DNA from: Lachnospiraceae bacterium UBA7589
GTDB lineage: Bacteria > Bacillota > Clostridia > Lachnospirales > Lachnospiraceae
Length of the DNA: 64,000 bases
Direction: 5' to 3'
NCBI GenBank assembly: GCA_002476495.1
Contig: DLKL01000025.1
Span: 46,181-110,180 of the forward strand
Both the position numbers and the translations under genes were made by a program. Each line of letters begins with the position of its first letter. Positions within the stretch are counted from its first letter, which is position 1. Under the pieces are notes generated by a model. The model worked only from the letters and a program-made list of their open reading frames with translations, ran no database searches and was not told the DNA's origin. This document shows positions 17,565-26,060 of the stretch, piece after piece.

Positions 17565-17606
17565 AATGCATTCTCCTTATAAATGTTAAAAATAATATAG
17601 AACAAT

Positions 17607-17635
17607 ATTATACGAATTTTTTACCGGCATTTCAA
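17607..17635 (-). promoter_or_regulatory. Promoter of the PHP phosphatase gene
   Basis: On the minus strand: TTGAAA (17635-17630), 17-bp spacer, TATAAT (17612-17607). About 43 bases before the start codon. Confidence 0.65.
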
Positions 17636-17706
17636 TACCTGTAAAAATATCAGAAATATTTACTTTGACATGTCGAAAAAAAGAACAAAATTTACTAATT
17701 TAATAC

Positions 17707-17735
17707 TTGAATTTTGCTTTGGAAAAAGGTATGAT
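17707..17735 (+). promoter_or_regulatory. Promoter of gap
   Basis: TTGAAT (17707-17712), 17-bp spacer, TATGAT (17730-17735). Predicted start near 17742, leaving an ~80-nt leader. A TGTCGAA heptamer, identical to the Spo0A core, lies upstream at 17671 but is expected by chance at this frequency. Confidence 0.65.
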
Positions 17736-17761
17736 GTTTTTGTGTGGATATCACAGCTAAT

Positions 17762-17780
17762 TACTGCTTGCCGAGCAGTA
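17762..17780 (+). promoter_or_regulatory. Hairpin in the gap 5' leader
   Basis: TACTGCT (17762-17768) pairs perfectly with AGCAGTA (17774-17780) around a TGCCG loop. No U-tract follows and the AGGAGG site lies ~30 bases further on, so it is neither a terminator nor an SD blocker; a 5' mRNA-stabilising stem is plausible. Confidence 0.5.
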
Positions 17781-17822
17781 TTTATAAATCATTATTATTT
17801 CAAAACTTAGGAGGAATAAAAA

Positions 17823-18845
17823 ATGGCAGTAAAAGTAGCAATTAATGGTTTTGGACGTATCGGTCGTCTTGCATTCAGACAGATGTTTGATGCTGAAGGA
17901 TATGAAGTTGTAGCTATCAACGATTTAACAAAGCCTTCAATGCTTGCACACTTATTAAAGTATGATTCATCACAGGGAAAATATCAGTATGCCGATCAGG
18001 TTTCAGCAGATGATGAGGCAGGTACAATCACTGTATGTGGTAAGACATTAAAGATTTATGCAATGGCAAATGCAGCAGAGCTTCCATGGGGCGAGCTTGA
18101 TGTAGACGTTGTACTTGAATGTACAGGTTTCTATGTTTCAAAGGCTAAGTCACAGGCTCACATTGATGCAGGTGCCAAGAAGGTTGTTATCTCTGCTCCT
18201 GCAGGTAACGATCTCCCAACTATCGTTTACAGTGTAAATGAGAATACATTAACTAAGGATGACAAGATTATTTCTGCTGCATCCTGTACAACTAACTGTT
18301 TAGCTCCTATGGCTAAGGCTCTTAATGACTATGCTCCAATCCAGTCAGGTATCATGTCAACAATCCATGCTTATACAGGTGATCAGATGGTTCTTGACGG
18401 ACCACACAGAAAGGGTGACTTCAGAAGAGCCCGTGCAGCTGCCGTTAATATCGTTCCTAACTCAACCGGTGCAGCTAAGGCAATCGGCCTTGTTATCCCA
18501 GAGTTAAATGGCAAGTTAATCGGTTCTGCACAGAGAGTTCCGGTTCCAACCGGTTCAACTACAATTCTTACTGCAGTTGTTAAGGGTAAGGACGTAACCA
18601 AGGAAGGCATCAATGCTGCAATGAAGGCTGCTGCATCAGAGTCTTACGGTTACAATGAGGAGCAGATTGTTTCTTCAGATATCGTTGGAATGAGATATGG
18701 TTCACTCTTTGATGCAACTCAGACTATGGTTGCTCCTATCGGAGATGACCTTTACGAGGTTCAGGTAGTTTCATGGTACGATAACGAGAATTCATATACT
18801 AGCCAGATGGTTAGAACTATTAAGTACTTTGCTGAGTTAGCTTAA
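17823..18845 (+). CDS. gap: Glyceraldehyde-3-phosphate dehydrogenase, type I
   Basis: Glycolytic NAD-dependent oxidation of glyceraldehyde 3-phosphate. 340 residues. N-terminal Rossmann motif INGFGRIGRLAFRQ, catalytic Cys in SAASCTTNCLAP, phosphate-binding region HAYTGDQMVLDGPHRKGDFRRARAAAVNIVPNSTGAAKAIG is complete, and the C-terminal WYDNENSYTSQMVR is present. The codon choice is visibly more biased than in neighbours (e.g. repeated GGT, AAG, TTC), as for a highly expressed gene. Strong AGGAGG site. Separated from pgk by an 87-base gap with a terminator hairpin. Confidence 0.98.
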   Translation: MAVKVAINGFGRIGRLAFRQMFDAEGYEVVAINDLTKPSMLAHLLKYDSSQGKYQYADQVSADDEAGTITVCGKTLKIYAMANAAELPWGELDVDVVLECTGFYVSKAKSQAHIDAGAKKVVISAPAGNDLPTIVYSVNENTLTKDDKIISAASCTTNCLAPMAKALNDYAPIQSGIMSTIHAYTGDQMVLDGPHRKGDFRRARAAAVNIVPNSTGAAKAIGLVIPELNGKLIGSAQRVPVPTGSTTILTAVVKGKDVTKEGINAAMKAAASESYGYNEEQIVSSDIVGMRYGSLFDATQTMVAPIGDDLYEVQVVSWYDNENSYTSQMVRTIKYFAELA

Positions 18846-18875
18846 TTCATTAAGTTATTTATTTCAGGCCTAAGG

Positions 18876-18904
18876 GGTCCGGTCTTTTGGACCGGACCTT
18901 TTTT
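18876..18904 (+). terminator. Strong hairpin terminator between gap and pgk
   Basis: GGTCCGGTC (18876-18884) pairs with GACCGGACC (18890-18898) around TTTTG, followed by TTTTTT. With no good promoter seen between it and pgk, partial read-through would give less pgk-tpiA than gap transcript. Confidence 0.85.
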
Positions 18905-18931
18905 CAAATAATCAATTAGGAGGATAGAATT

Positions 18932-20146
18932 ATGTCATTAAACAAAAAATCAGTAGATGATATCAATGTTAAAGGACTTCGTGTTCTTTGCAGATGTGAT
19001 TTCAACGTACCATTAAAGGATGGTAAGATTACAGATGAGAATCGTCTTGTAGCTGCACTTCCGACTATTAAGAAGCTTATTGCTGATGGCGGTAAGGTTA
19101 TTCTTTGTTCACATCTTGGAAAGGTTAAGACTGAGGAGGACAAGAAGACCAAGACTCTTGCCCCTGTAGCTGTAAGACTTTCTGAGTTACTCGGACAGGA
19201 GGTTAAGTTTGTCCCAAGCTTAGAGGTTGTTGATGATTCTGTAAGAGATGCCGTAAAGGCCATGAAGGACGGAGATGTAATTCTGCTTGAGAATACACGT
19301 TTCAGAGCTGAAGAGACAAAGAACGGAGAGGCTTTTTCAAAAGATCTTGCATCTATCTGCGATGTATTTGTAAATGATGCATTTGGTACAGCTCACAGAG
19401 CTCATTGCTCAAATGTGGGAGTTGCATCACTTGTTGATACTGCAGTTGTCGGTTATCTTATGCAAAAGGAGATTGACTTCCTTGGAAACGCAGTTGAAAA
19501 TCCTGTAAGACCATTTGTTGCTATTCTAGGTGGGGCAAAGGTTGCAGACAAACTGAATGTTATTTCCAACCTGCTTGAGAAATGTGATACATTAATTATC
19601 GGTGGTGGTATGGCTTATACCTTTCTCAAGGCCAAAGGGTATGAAATCGGTAAATCACTTGTTGATGACACCAAGATTGATTACTGTAAGGAAATGATGG
19701 CAAAGGCTGAAACTCTTGGAAAGAAGCTGCTTCTTCCTGTAGATTCGGTTATGATTGATGATTTCCCTAATCCTATTGACGATCCAACAATTAAGACTGT
19801 AGTATGCGATGCTGATAAGATGATTGCAGACAAGGAAGGCTGTGACATAGGACCTAAGACAATTGAGCTTTATTCAGAGGCAGTTAAGACTGCAAAGACT
19901 GTTGTTTGGAACGGACCTATGGGTGTATTTGAGAATCCTGTACTTGCTGCCGGCACTAAGGCAGTTGCAGCAGCACTCGCAGAAACTGATGCTACAACAA
20001 TCATCGGTGGTGGCGATTCAGCAGCCGCTGTTAACATTCTTGGATATGGTCCTAAGATGAGCCACATTTCAACAGGCGGCGGTGCTTCACTTGAATTCCT
20101 TGAGGGTAAGGAACTTCCGGGTGTTGCAGCAGCTAATGATAAATAA
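18932..20146 (+). CDS. pgk: Phosphoglycerate kinase
   Basis: Substrate-level phosphorylation step of glycolysis (1,3-bisphosphoglycerate + ADP). 404 residues. Seen: VLCRCDFNVPLKDGKITDENR, CSHLGK, ENTRFRAEETKN, AFGTAHRAHCSNVG, the nucleotide-domain GGAKVADKLNVI and the C-terminal GGGDSAAAVNILG and STGGGASLEFLEGK loops. Strongly biased codons as in gap. AGGAGG precedes the ATG; tpiA follows after 28 bases. Confidence 0.98.
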   Translation: MSLNKKSVDDINVKGLRVLCRCDFNVPLKDGKITDENRLVAALPTIKKLIADGGKVILCSHLGKVKTEEDKKTKTLAPVAVRLSELLGQEVKFVPSLEVVDDSVRDAVKAMKDGDVILLENTRFRAEETKNGEAFSKDLASICDVFVNDAFGTAHRAHCSNVGVASLVDTAVVGYLMQKEIDFLGNAVENPVRPFVAILGGAKVADKLNVISNLLEKCDTLIIGGGMAYTFLKAKGYEIGKSLVDDTKIDYCKEMMAKAETLGKKLLLPVDSVMIDDFPNPIDDPTIKTVVCDADKMIADKEGCDIGPKTIELYSEAVKTAKTVVWNGPMGVFENPVLAAGTKAVAAALAETDATTIIGGGDSAAAVNILGYGPKMSHISTGGGASLEFLEGKELPGVAAANDK

Positions 20147-20174
20147 TATTCAATATTTCTAAGGAGATAGTATA

Positions 20175-20924
20175 ATGGCAAGAAAAAAAATTATTGCAGG
20201 AAACTGGAAGATGAATATGACTCCTTCACAGGCAGTTAAGCTGGTTGAGGAGCTTGCACCTCTTGTAAAAAATGATGAGGTTGACGTAGTATATTGTGTT
20301 CCGGCTATTGATATTGTACCTGTTGTTGAAGCACTTAAGGGCTCAAATGTAGCAGTTGGTGCAGAAAATATGTACTATGAGGAAAAAGGTGCATATACCG
20401 GAGAAATTTCGGCTGAAATGCTGCTTGACGCAGGCGTTAAGTATGTAATCATCGGTCATTCCGAAAGAAGAGATTATTTCAAGGAATGCGACTGTGTTCT
20501 TAATAAAAAGGTTAAGAAGGCTATTGAAGCAGGACTTACACCAATTCTTTGCTGCGGTGAGACTCTTGAGCAAAGAGAGATGGGCGTTACCATGGACTGG
20601 ATAAGACTTCAGATTAAATCTGATCTTGCAGGTGTTTTGGCTGATGATGTTAAGAAGCTTGTTATTGCATATGAGCCAATTTGGGCAATTGGTACAGGAA
20701 AGACAGCAACAACCGAGCAGGCAGAAGAGGTTTGTAAGGGAATTCGTGATTGCATATCTGAGATTTATGATGATGCAACAGCAGAGGCTGTACGTATTCA
20801 GTATGGCGGCTCTGTAAATGCCGGAAATGCAGCTGAGCTTTTTGCACAGCCTGACATTGATGGTGGACTTGTCGGGGGTGCATCACTTAAGGCTGATTTT
20901 GGAAAAATTGTCAACTACAAATAA
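20175..20924 (+). CDS. tpiA: Triosephosphate isomerase
   Basis: Interconverts dihydroxyacetone phosphate and glyceraldehyde 3-phosphate. 249 residues with all catalytic motifs: GNWKMN (Lys), IIGHSERR (His), the YEPIWAIGTGKTA loop (Glu, flexible lid) and GGSVNAGNAAELF and GGLVGGASL phosphate-binding loops. AAGGAG site; followed by a hairpin terminator. Confidence 0.98.
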   Translation: MARKKIIAGNWKMNMTPSQAVKLVEELAPLVKNDEVDVVYCVPAIDIVPVVEALKGSNVAVGAENMYYEEKGAYTGEISAEMLLDAGVKYVIIGHSERRDYFKECDCVLNKKVKKAIEAGLTPILCCGETLEQREMGVTMDWIRLQIKSDLAGVLADDVKKLVIAYEPIWAIGTGKTATTEQAEEVCKGIRDCISEIYDDATAEAVRIQYGGSVNAGNAAELFAQPDIDGGLVGGASLKADFGKIVNYK

Positions 20925-20945
20925 TTAACTGGGAAGTTATATTGA

Positions 20946-20988
20946 AAACCCGTTTCACTTGGTGAACCATGCTAAATGAAACGGGTTT
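20946..20988 (+). terminator. Hairpin after tpiA
   Basis: AAACCCGTTTCA (20946-20957) pairs with TGAAACGGGTTT (20977-20988) over 12 bp; only a weak T-rich tail follows. It separates tpiA from the GH5 gene. Confidence 0.75.
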
Positions 20989-21010
20989 AATTATAATAAA
21001 GGTGACTAAA

Positions 21011-22510
21011 ATGAACAACAAATTTAAAATAGTAATTATTGTACAACTGTTTGTCGTTGTTTTTTTGCTGGGAATTTTTACCGGAATTAAGCTTCAAAAA
21101 AACAGAATGAAAGATGATACAAAATCCAATAATGATATACAGACATCTGTTTTGGATGAAAAAGCAGGTGATAATGAAAAGTTAACCAATATTGATAATA
21201 ATACAACAGAAGTCCCAAATCCAGAGAATTCAAATAATCATATAGTAGTTGAAAGAGATATAGATTATGGTGCTATGGATGTGCCAGAACCAACTACAGA
21301 TGATTTTTTACATACAGACGGAAGCAAAATATATGATGCCAATGGAAATGAGGTATGGCTTACCGGAATAAACTGGTTTGGCTACAATACCGGCACAAAC
21401 ACCTTTGACGGACTGTGGACATCAGATTTGAATCAGTCTATACAGGAAATAGCAAACCATGGATTTAATGTAATAAGGGTTCCTTTTTCTGCTGAACTCA
21501 TTTTACAGTGGGCCGGGGGCGAATATCCGGATGCAAATTTTAATCAGGCGACAAATGATTATCTTGTAGGCATGGACAGTCTTCAGATTTTTGAATATGT
21601 ACTTGGACAGTGCAGAGCCAATGGTTTAAAGCTTATTATTGATATACACAGCGCAGAAACAAATGCCAGTGGACATATGATAAATCTGTGGTATACAGAT
21701 AAAATTTCCATGGAGGATTACTTATTTGCACTGTCATGGATGGCAGCCAGATATAAAAATGATGATACAATTATTGCATATGACCTGAAAAATGAACCAC
21801 ACGGAAAGCCTAACGAGGGTGATAATACAGCAATATGGAACGATGAGAAGGTGGATAATAACTGGAAGTATGCTGCCGAGCTTGCAGCCGATGCCGTTTT
21901 ATCGGCTAATCCAAATGTCCTTGTGCTTGTAGAGGGAACAGAGATATATCCTGTTGATATTAAGAAGAATGGTGATTTCTCCTCAACAAACGAGGATGAC
22001 TATTACTTTAACTGGTGGGGTGGAAATCTTCGGGGAGTAAAGGATTATCCTGTAGACCTTGGGCAATACAATGATAAGCTGGTTTATTCTCCTCACGACT
22101 ATGGACCTACTGTATATGAACAGCCATGGTTTAAAGGAGATTATACATATGAAAGCCTTATGAAGGACTGCTGGTATGATAATTGGTTATATATCCAGGA
22201 TGAAAATATAGCTCCGCTTCTAATTGGGGAATGGGGTGGATTTATGAAAGAACCAAATTTGAAATGGATGACTTATATGAGACAGCTTATAAAGGACAAC
22301 AGGCTAAATCATACATTCTGGTGCTTTAACGCAAATTCGGGAGACACAGGCGGCATGGTGCTTGATGATTTTACAACATGGGATGAAGAAAAATATAATT
22401 TTGTAAAGGAAGTCCTTTGGAACAACGGAGAAAAATTTATTGGTCTTGACCATGAAATCCCTCTTGGGATAAACGGAATCAGCCTTGGAGAATATTATAA
22501 AGAACAGTAA
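21011..22510 (+). CDS. Membrane-anchored GH5 endoglucanase (subfamily 1-like)
   Basis: 499 residues. An N-terminal hydrophobic anchor (about 6-26) is followed by a ~75-residue Asn/Asp/Glu-rich linker and a GH5 catalytic domain (~100-490). Seen: TGINWFGYNTGTNTFDGLW, the acid/base Glu262 in YDLKNEPHG, YSPHDYGPTVY, the nucleophile Glu407 in IGEWGGF, WWGGNLRG and NANSGDTGGMVLDD. The last motifs match bacterial E1-type GH5_1 cellulases. No CBM or dockerin. ATG at 21011 has AAAGGTG upstream; an in-frame ATG at 20969 lies inside the tpiA terminator and was rejected. It sits, same strand, within the glycolytic gene run. Extracellular beta-glucan hydrolysis is likely. Confidence 0.9.
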   Translation: MNNKFKIVIIVQLFVVVFLLGIFTGIKLQKNRMKDDTKSNNDIQTSVLDEKAGDNEKLTNIDNNTTEVPNPENSNNHIVVERDIDYGAMDVPEPTTDDFLHTDGSKIYDANGNEVWLTGINWFGYNTGTNTFDGLWTSDLNQSIQEIANHGFNVIRVPFSAELILQWAGGEYPDANFNQATNDYLVGMDSLQIFEYVLGQCRANGLKLIIDIHSAETNASGHMINLWYTDKISMEDYLFALSWMAARYKNDDTIIAYDLKNEPHGKPNEGDNTAIWNDEKVDNNWKYAAELAADAVLSANPNVLVLVEGTEIYPVDIKKNGDFSSTNEDDYYFNWWGGNLRGVKDYPVDLGQYNDKLVYSPHDYGPTVYEQPWFKGDYTYESLMKDCWYDNWLYIQDENIAPLLIGEWGGFMKEPNLKWMTYMRQLIKDNRLNHTFWCFNANSGDTGGMVLDDFTTWDEEKYNFVKEVLWNNGEKFIGLDHEIPLGINGISLGEYYKEQ

Positions 22511-22563
22511 AATATGTATACTGTGTATGCATCAGGCCTTTATATTAATTTAATAGGAAAATC

Positions 22564-22599
22564 TTGAAAAAAAGTACATATGTGATTATAATCATATGT
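22564..22599 (+). promoter_or_regulatory. gpmI promoter with an inverted repeat over the -10 box
   Basis: TTGAAA (22564-22569), 17-bp spacer, TATAAT (22587-22592). A perfect 7-bp inverted repeat, ACATATG (22576-22582) and CATATGT (22593-22599), brackets the -10 box with a 10-bp centre and could be an operator. Confidence 0.6.
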
Positions 22600-22629
22600 T
22601 GTAAAATATATTAAAAAGGAGATAAAAAT

Positions 22630-24168
22630 ATGAGTAAAAAACCTGTGGTACTTATGGTACTTGACGGATATGGAATAAGTGATAAAAAAGAAGGAAATGC
22701 CATTGCTATGGCTAAAACTCCTGTGATGGACAAGCTTATGGCTACCTGCCCTTTTGTAAAGGGTAATGCTTCCGGACTTGCTGTAGGGCTTCCCGATGGT
22801 CAGATGGGTAACTCTGAGGTTGGTCATATGAATATCGGTGCAGGAAGAATTATATATCAGGACTTAACCTCAATTACAAAAGCTATTAATGATGGAGATT
22901 TTTTCTCCAACGAAGCTATGCTTGAGGCAATTAATAACTGTAAGAAAAATAACAGTAATCTTCATTTGTGGGGGCTTCTTTCAGATGGTGGTGTCCATAG
23001 TCACAACACACATCTTTATGGTATATTAGAGCTATGTAAGAGGCAGAATTTTCATAATGTATACGTTCATCCGTTCCTTGACGGAAGAGATACACCTCCT
23101 GCATCCGGCAAGGATTTTGTAGCTGAACTTGTTGATAAAATGAAGGAAATCGGAGTCGGTAAGATTGCTACAATTTCAGGACGTTATTATGCCATGGACA
23201 GGGATAACAACTGGGACAGAGTAGAAAAAGCATATGCTGCGATGGTATACGGAGAAGGAATAGAAGCAAATGACCCGGTTGAAGCAGTTTCTGCATCTTA
23301 TACTGACGGAAAAACCGATGAATTTGTTCTTCCGACCGTAATTAAGGAAAACGGACACCCTGTAGCAACTGTAAAGGCTGATGATTCTGTAATTTTCTTT
23401 AATTTCCGTCCTGACAGGGCAAGAGAAATTACAAGAGCTTTCTGTGCAGATGAATTTAACGGTTTTGAAAGAAAGGGAGGAAAATTGCCTTTAACTTATG
23501 TATGCTTCAAGGATTATGACGAGAGCATACCTAACAAAATAATTGCATTTAAAAAGCAGGAAATAAAAAATACCCTGGGAGAATATCTTGCAGCCTGTGG
23601 TAAAACACAGCTCAGACTTGCCGAAACAGAAAAATATGCCCACGTTACGTTTTTCTTTAATGGTGGACTTGAAGCTCCAAATAAGGCAGAGGACAGAATT
23701 CTTGTTAAATCCCCTGCAGTTGCCACATATGATTTGCAACCCGAGATGAGTGCCCCTGAGGTTAGCGTGGATCTTGTAGAGGCAATTACAAGCGATAAGT
23801 ATGATGTAATAATAATTAATTTTGCAAACCCTGACATGGTGGGACATACAGGAGTTATCCCTGCAGCAATAAAGGCCGTTGAAAGAGTTGATGCCTGTGT
23901 CGGAGCTGCCGCAGAGGCTGTTAAGAAAATGGATGGAGTGCTGTTCATATGTGCAGACCATGGAAATGCTGAGCAGATGATTGATTATGTGACCGGCGAG
24001 CCACATACAGCCCATACTACAAATCCTGTACCTTTTATTCTCTTTAATTACGGAGATGTAAAGCTTAGAGAGGGTGGCTGTCTGGCAGACATAGCACCAA
24101 CACTTTTAGATATTATGGAACTTCCACAGCCGGAAGAAATGACAGGAAAATCTTTAATTATCAGATAA
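22630..24168 (+). CDS. gpmI: 2,3-bisphosphoglycerate-independent phosphoglycerate mutase
   Basis: Mn-dependent glycolytic enzyme of the alkaline phosphatase superfamily. 512 residues. Seen: VLMVLDGYGIS (metal Asp), the catalytic Ser in GQMGNSEVGHMNIGAGR, HPFLDGRDTPP, GRYYAMDRDNNWDR, FNFRPDRAREITRA, INFANPDMVGHTG and CADHGNAEQM with the remaining metal ligands. AAGGAG site before ATG. Has its own promoter and is followed by mscL after 28 bases. Confidence 0.98.
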   Translation: MSKKPVVLMVLDGYGISDKKEGNAIAMAKTPVMDKLMATCPFVKGNASGLAVGLPDGQMGNSEVGHMNIGAGRIIYQDLTSITKAINDGDFFSNEAMLEAINNCKKNNSNLHLWGLLSDGGVHSHNTHLYGILELCKRQNFHNVYVHPFLDGRDTPPASGKDFVAELVDKMKEIGVGKIATISGRYYAMDRDNNWDRVEKAYAAMVYGEGIEANDPVEAVSASYTDGKTDEFVLPTVIKENGHPVATVKADDSVIFFNFRPDRAREITRAFCADEFNGFERKGGKLPLTYVCFKDYDESIPNKIIAFKKQEIKNTLGEYLAACGKTQLRLAETEKYAHVTFFFNGGLEAPNKAEDRILVKSPAVATYDLQPEMSAPEVSVDLVEAITSDKYDVIIINFANPDMVGHTGVIPAAIKAVERVDACVGAAAEAVKKMDGVLFICADHGNAEQMIDYVTGEPHTAHTTNPVPFILFNYGDVKLREGGCLADIAPTLLDIMELPQPEEMTGKSLIIR

Positions 24169-24196
24169 AAATGTTATTATTATAGGAGAAGTGCAT

Positions 24197-24607
24197 ATGA
24201 AAAAATTTATTAAGGAATTTAAGGAATTTGCCATAAAGGGCAATGTTATGAGTCTTGCCGTAGGTCTGATTATCGGATCTGCCTTTACAGCACTTGTTAA
24301 TTCATTGCTTGATAATATTATTTCACCTATTATAGGTTGCTTTAACACAGGGGGAATAAAGGGACTTCATATTAAGATATGGAAGGCAGATATATATTAC
24401 GGTGAATTTCTTACCGACGTAGTTAATTTCCTTATAATGGCATTTGTTGTATTCCTTATGGTAAAAGCAGTAAATGGAATAAGTGAAATCGGGAAAAAGA
24501 AAAATGTCGAGGAAGAGACACCTAAAACTAAGATATGTCCTTATTGCAAAAGTGAAATCGATGTAGAGGCAACAAAATGTCCTCATTGTACATCTGACGT
24601 AGAATAA
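24197..24607 (+). CDS. mscL: Large-conductance mechanosensitive channel MscL with C-terminal zinc ribbon
   Basis: Membrane channel that opens under hypo-osmotic tension. 136 residues: N-terminal amphipathic helix (KKFIKEFKEFAIKGNVM), TM1 (SLAVGLIIGSAFTALVNSLLDNIISP), periplasmic loop, TM2 (VVNFLIMAFVVFLMVKAVN), then in place of the usual helical bundle end a Glu/Lys stretch and a four-Cys zinc ribbon CPYCKSEI...CPHCTSDVE. ATG 24197 is 7 bases after AGGAGA; a GTG at 24191 is too close to the SD. The zinc ribbon is presumably cytoplasmic. Confidence 0.92.
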   Translation: MKKFIKEFKEFAIKGNVMSLAVGLIIGSAFTALVNSLLDNIISPIIGCFNTGGIKGLHIKIWKADIYYGEFLTDVVNFLIMAFVVFLMVKAVNGISEIGKKKNVEEETPKTKICPYCKSEIDVEATKCPHCTSDVE

Positions 24608-24620
24608 TATGTATAAATAT

Positions 24621-24672
24621 GCCTCCAATGGTTAATAATTACCTTAGTAATTAATTGATTGGAGGCTATTTT
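24621..24672 (+). promoter_or_regulatory. Hairpin that hides the eno ribosome site (terminator-like)
   Basis: GCCTCCAAT (24621-24629) is perfectly complementary to ATTGGAGGC (24658-24666), which contains the GGAGG (24661-24665) of eno. An inner stem TAATTAC/GTAATTA (24636-24642 with 24647-24653) and CTTA loop extend it. TATTTTTAT follows, so the same element may terminate mscL transcripts and block eno translation. Confidence 0.75.
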
Positions 24673-24673
24673 T

Positions 24674-25969
24674 ATGCGTATTGACAAGATTAAACATGTT
24701 GCGGCCAGGGAAATCCTTGACTCCAGAGGTAATCCTACGGTAGAAGCGGAGATAATTACGGAAAGTGGGGCTTCAGCCATTGCATCTGTTCCGTCAGGAG
24801 CCTCAACAGGTGAACATGAGGCCCATGAATTACGGGATGAAGAAAAAAGATATATGGGAAAGGGTGTCGAAAAAGCTGTAACTAACATCAATACCCGGAT
24901 AAGCGACAGACTAATAGGTCTTAATGTGTTTGAACAGACAGGAATTGACAAGCTTTTAAGAGATGCCGACGGAACAAAAAACAAATCAAAATATGGTGCA
25001 AATGCCATACTGGGAGTATCTCTTGCAGTTGCAAGGGCTGCAGCTAATTCTCTTAAAATTCCTTTGTATAGATATATAGGAGGCACCAATGCAAAGAAAA
25101 TGCCTGTTCCTATGATGAATATTATGAATGGAGGCTGTCATGCGGATAATACAGTAGATTTTCAGGAATTTATGATTGCGCCTGTAGGAGCAGATTCTTT
25201 TAAAAATGCTCTTCAGATGTGTTCTGAGATATATCATACCCTGAAAAAACTTTTGACAGATAAAAATTTGTCAACCGGAGTTGGAGATGAGGGGGGCTTC
25301 GCACCGAATCTTGCCAGCTCATCCCAGGTACTTGATTTTCTTGTTGAAGCAATCAAGGAAGCGGGATATAAGCCATATGATGACGTTAAAATAGCTATAG
25401 ATGTGGCAGCAAGTGAGCTATATGATGACAGCAGGGATATGTATTATTTTCCGGGCGAAAGCAAAATGTGTGGAAGGGAAATATACAGAAATGCAGAGGA
25501 AATGGTTCAGTATTATGAAGATCTGACAAAAAATTATCCGATATATTCAATAGAAGATGGTCTGGATGAGAATGATATGAAGGGCTGGAAGGTTCTTACC
25601 TACAGACTTGGTGAAAAAATACAGCTTGTCGGGGACGATTTGTTTGTAACCAATACAGAAAGACTTTTAAAGGGTATAGAGGATGGAATCGGAAATGCAA
25701 TTCTTATAAAATATAATCAGATTGGTACACTTACAGAAGCACTTGATGCAATTGAAATGGCAAAGAGGGCAGGATATAACACAGTTATTTCACACAGGTC
25801 AGGTGAAACCTGTGATTCCTTTATTGCTGACCTTGCTGTGGCAGTTAATGCAGGACAGATTAAAACCGGTGCTCCATGCAGAGGAGAACGGACTGCAAAA
25901 TATAATCAGCTTTTAAGAATAGAAGAGGAGCTTGGTAAAAATGTATCCGATATGGATTTTATGTTTTAA
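24674..25969 (+). CDS. eno: Enolase
   Basis: Converts 2-phosphoglycerate to phosphoenolpyruvate. 431 residues. Seen: AREILDSRGNPTVEAE, the SGASTGEHEAHELRD loop, GVGDEGGFAPN, Mg ligands in IYSIEDGLDENDMKGW and VGDDLFVTN, the catalytic Lys in LIKYNQIGT, and SHRSGETCDSFIADLAV. ATG at 24674 follows the GGAGG at 24661 by 8 bases; an upstream in-frame start (24659) would read through the SD. Codon use is less biased than gap or pgk. Its SD is sequestered in a hairpin. Confidence 0.97.
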   Translation: MRIDKIKHVAAREILDSRGNPTVEAEIITESGASAIASVPSGASTGEHEAHELRDEEKRYMGKGVEKAVTNINTRISDRLIGLNVFEQTGIDKLLRDADGTKNKSKYGANAILGVSLAVARAAANSLKIPLYRYIGGTNAKKMPVPMMNIMNGGCHADNTVDFQEFMIAPVGADSFKNALQMCSEIYHTLKKLLTDKNLSTGVGDEGGFAPNLASSSQVLDFLVEAIKEAGYKPYDDVKIAIDVAASELYDDSRDMYYFPGESKMCGREIYRNAEEMVQYYEDLTKNYPIYSIEDGLDENDMKGWKVLTYRLGEKIQLVGDDLFVTNTERLLKGIEDGIGNAILIKYNQIGTLTEALDAIEMAKRAGYNTVISHRSGETCDSFIADLAVAVNAGQIKTGAPCRGERTAKYNQLLRIEEELGKNVSDMDFMF

Positions 25970-26060
25970 TATTGATTTTTGTATAATCCAAGAGTAAAAT
26001 GTTATTTGGTTCAGATTCAAAAAATAATTTTCCATATATTGTATAGATTGGAGTTTTACT

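Noticed and set aside
17671..17677. TGTCGAA Spo0A-like heptamer upstream of gap
   Set aside because: A heptamer occurs by chance several times per 64 kb on two strands; no sporulation link for gap and no second box.
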